DNA of 6,374 bases from the NCBI GenBank assembly GCA_003818675.1, contig RPPD01000143.1, positions 1 to 6,374 on the forward strand, given 5' to 3'. The DNA comes from Spirochaetaceae bacterium (GTDB lineage: Bacteria; Spirochaetota; Spirochaetia; SZUA-6; RPPD01). Position numbers and translations under genes: made by a program. This document shows positions 6,348 to 6,374 of the stretch, one piece after another. Each line of letters starts with the position of its first letter. The stretch's first letter is position 1. The notes under the pieces were generated by a model. That model was not told the origin of the DNA. It ran no database searches and saw only the letters and a program-made list of their open reading frames with translations.

Positions 6348-6374
6348 ATGAGCAATAATTTCGGGGAAAAAATA
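6348..6374 (+). CDS. Start of an unidentified gene (3' end outside window)
   Basis: ATG at 6348 opens a frame that is still open at the right edge after nine codons (MSNNFGEKI). It is preceded by a good ribosome site and a possible promoter. The N-terminus resembles that of several small cytoplasmic proteins, including some XRE-type regulators, but nine residues cannot identify a family. It lies 46 bp after the LuxR gene on the same strand, so it may be read both from its own promoter and by read-through. Confidence 0.55.

Overview
The window is bacterial and densely coding. It splits at a short divergent intergenic region (4145-4236). The left two thirds, minus strand, hold two tandem paralogous genes for large cytoplasmic sensory proteins. 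Each begins directly with a LacI-type ligand-binding domain (the fold used by LacI-family repressors and periplasmic sugar-binding proteins), has no helix-turn-helix in front of it, and closes that domain with an Arg-Arg-Ser-Cys-Gly-Cys motif. The first (1676-4144) continues through a helical/GAF-like middle region into a complete histidine kinase. The second (1-1625) has the same sensor and middle region and runs off the left edge, so its output domain cannot be seen.

The right part, plus strand, is a tightly coupled three-gene operon: tsaE, tsaB and a seven-helix membrane protein ending in a LuxR-type DNA-binding domain. Both internal junctions are ATGA stop/start overlaps. TsaE and TsaB belong to the machinery for the tRNA modification t6A. 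The third gene looks like a membrane-tethered transcription factor sitting where a more usual t6A neighbour might be expected. A last gene begins at 6348 and leaves the window after nine codons.

Good sigma-70-like promoters can be read by eye in all three non-coding gaps: 1651-1679, the divergent pair at 4151-4179 and 4200-4228, and 6301-6330. The divergent pair is notable because both predicted transcription starts fall on or within a few bases of the start codon, and neither gene has a recognisable Shine-Dalgarno sequence. Leaderless translation is therefore plausible for the kinase and for tsaE.

Organism: base composition is moderate. LacI-type sensors ending in SCGC and fused to signalling output domains are, from general knowledge, common in Spirochaetota and also found in some Firmicutes and other phyla. 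A free-living or gut spirochaete is my best guess, held at low to moderate confidence. No RNA genes, mobile elements, CRISPR arrays or convincing terminators were seen.
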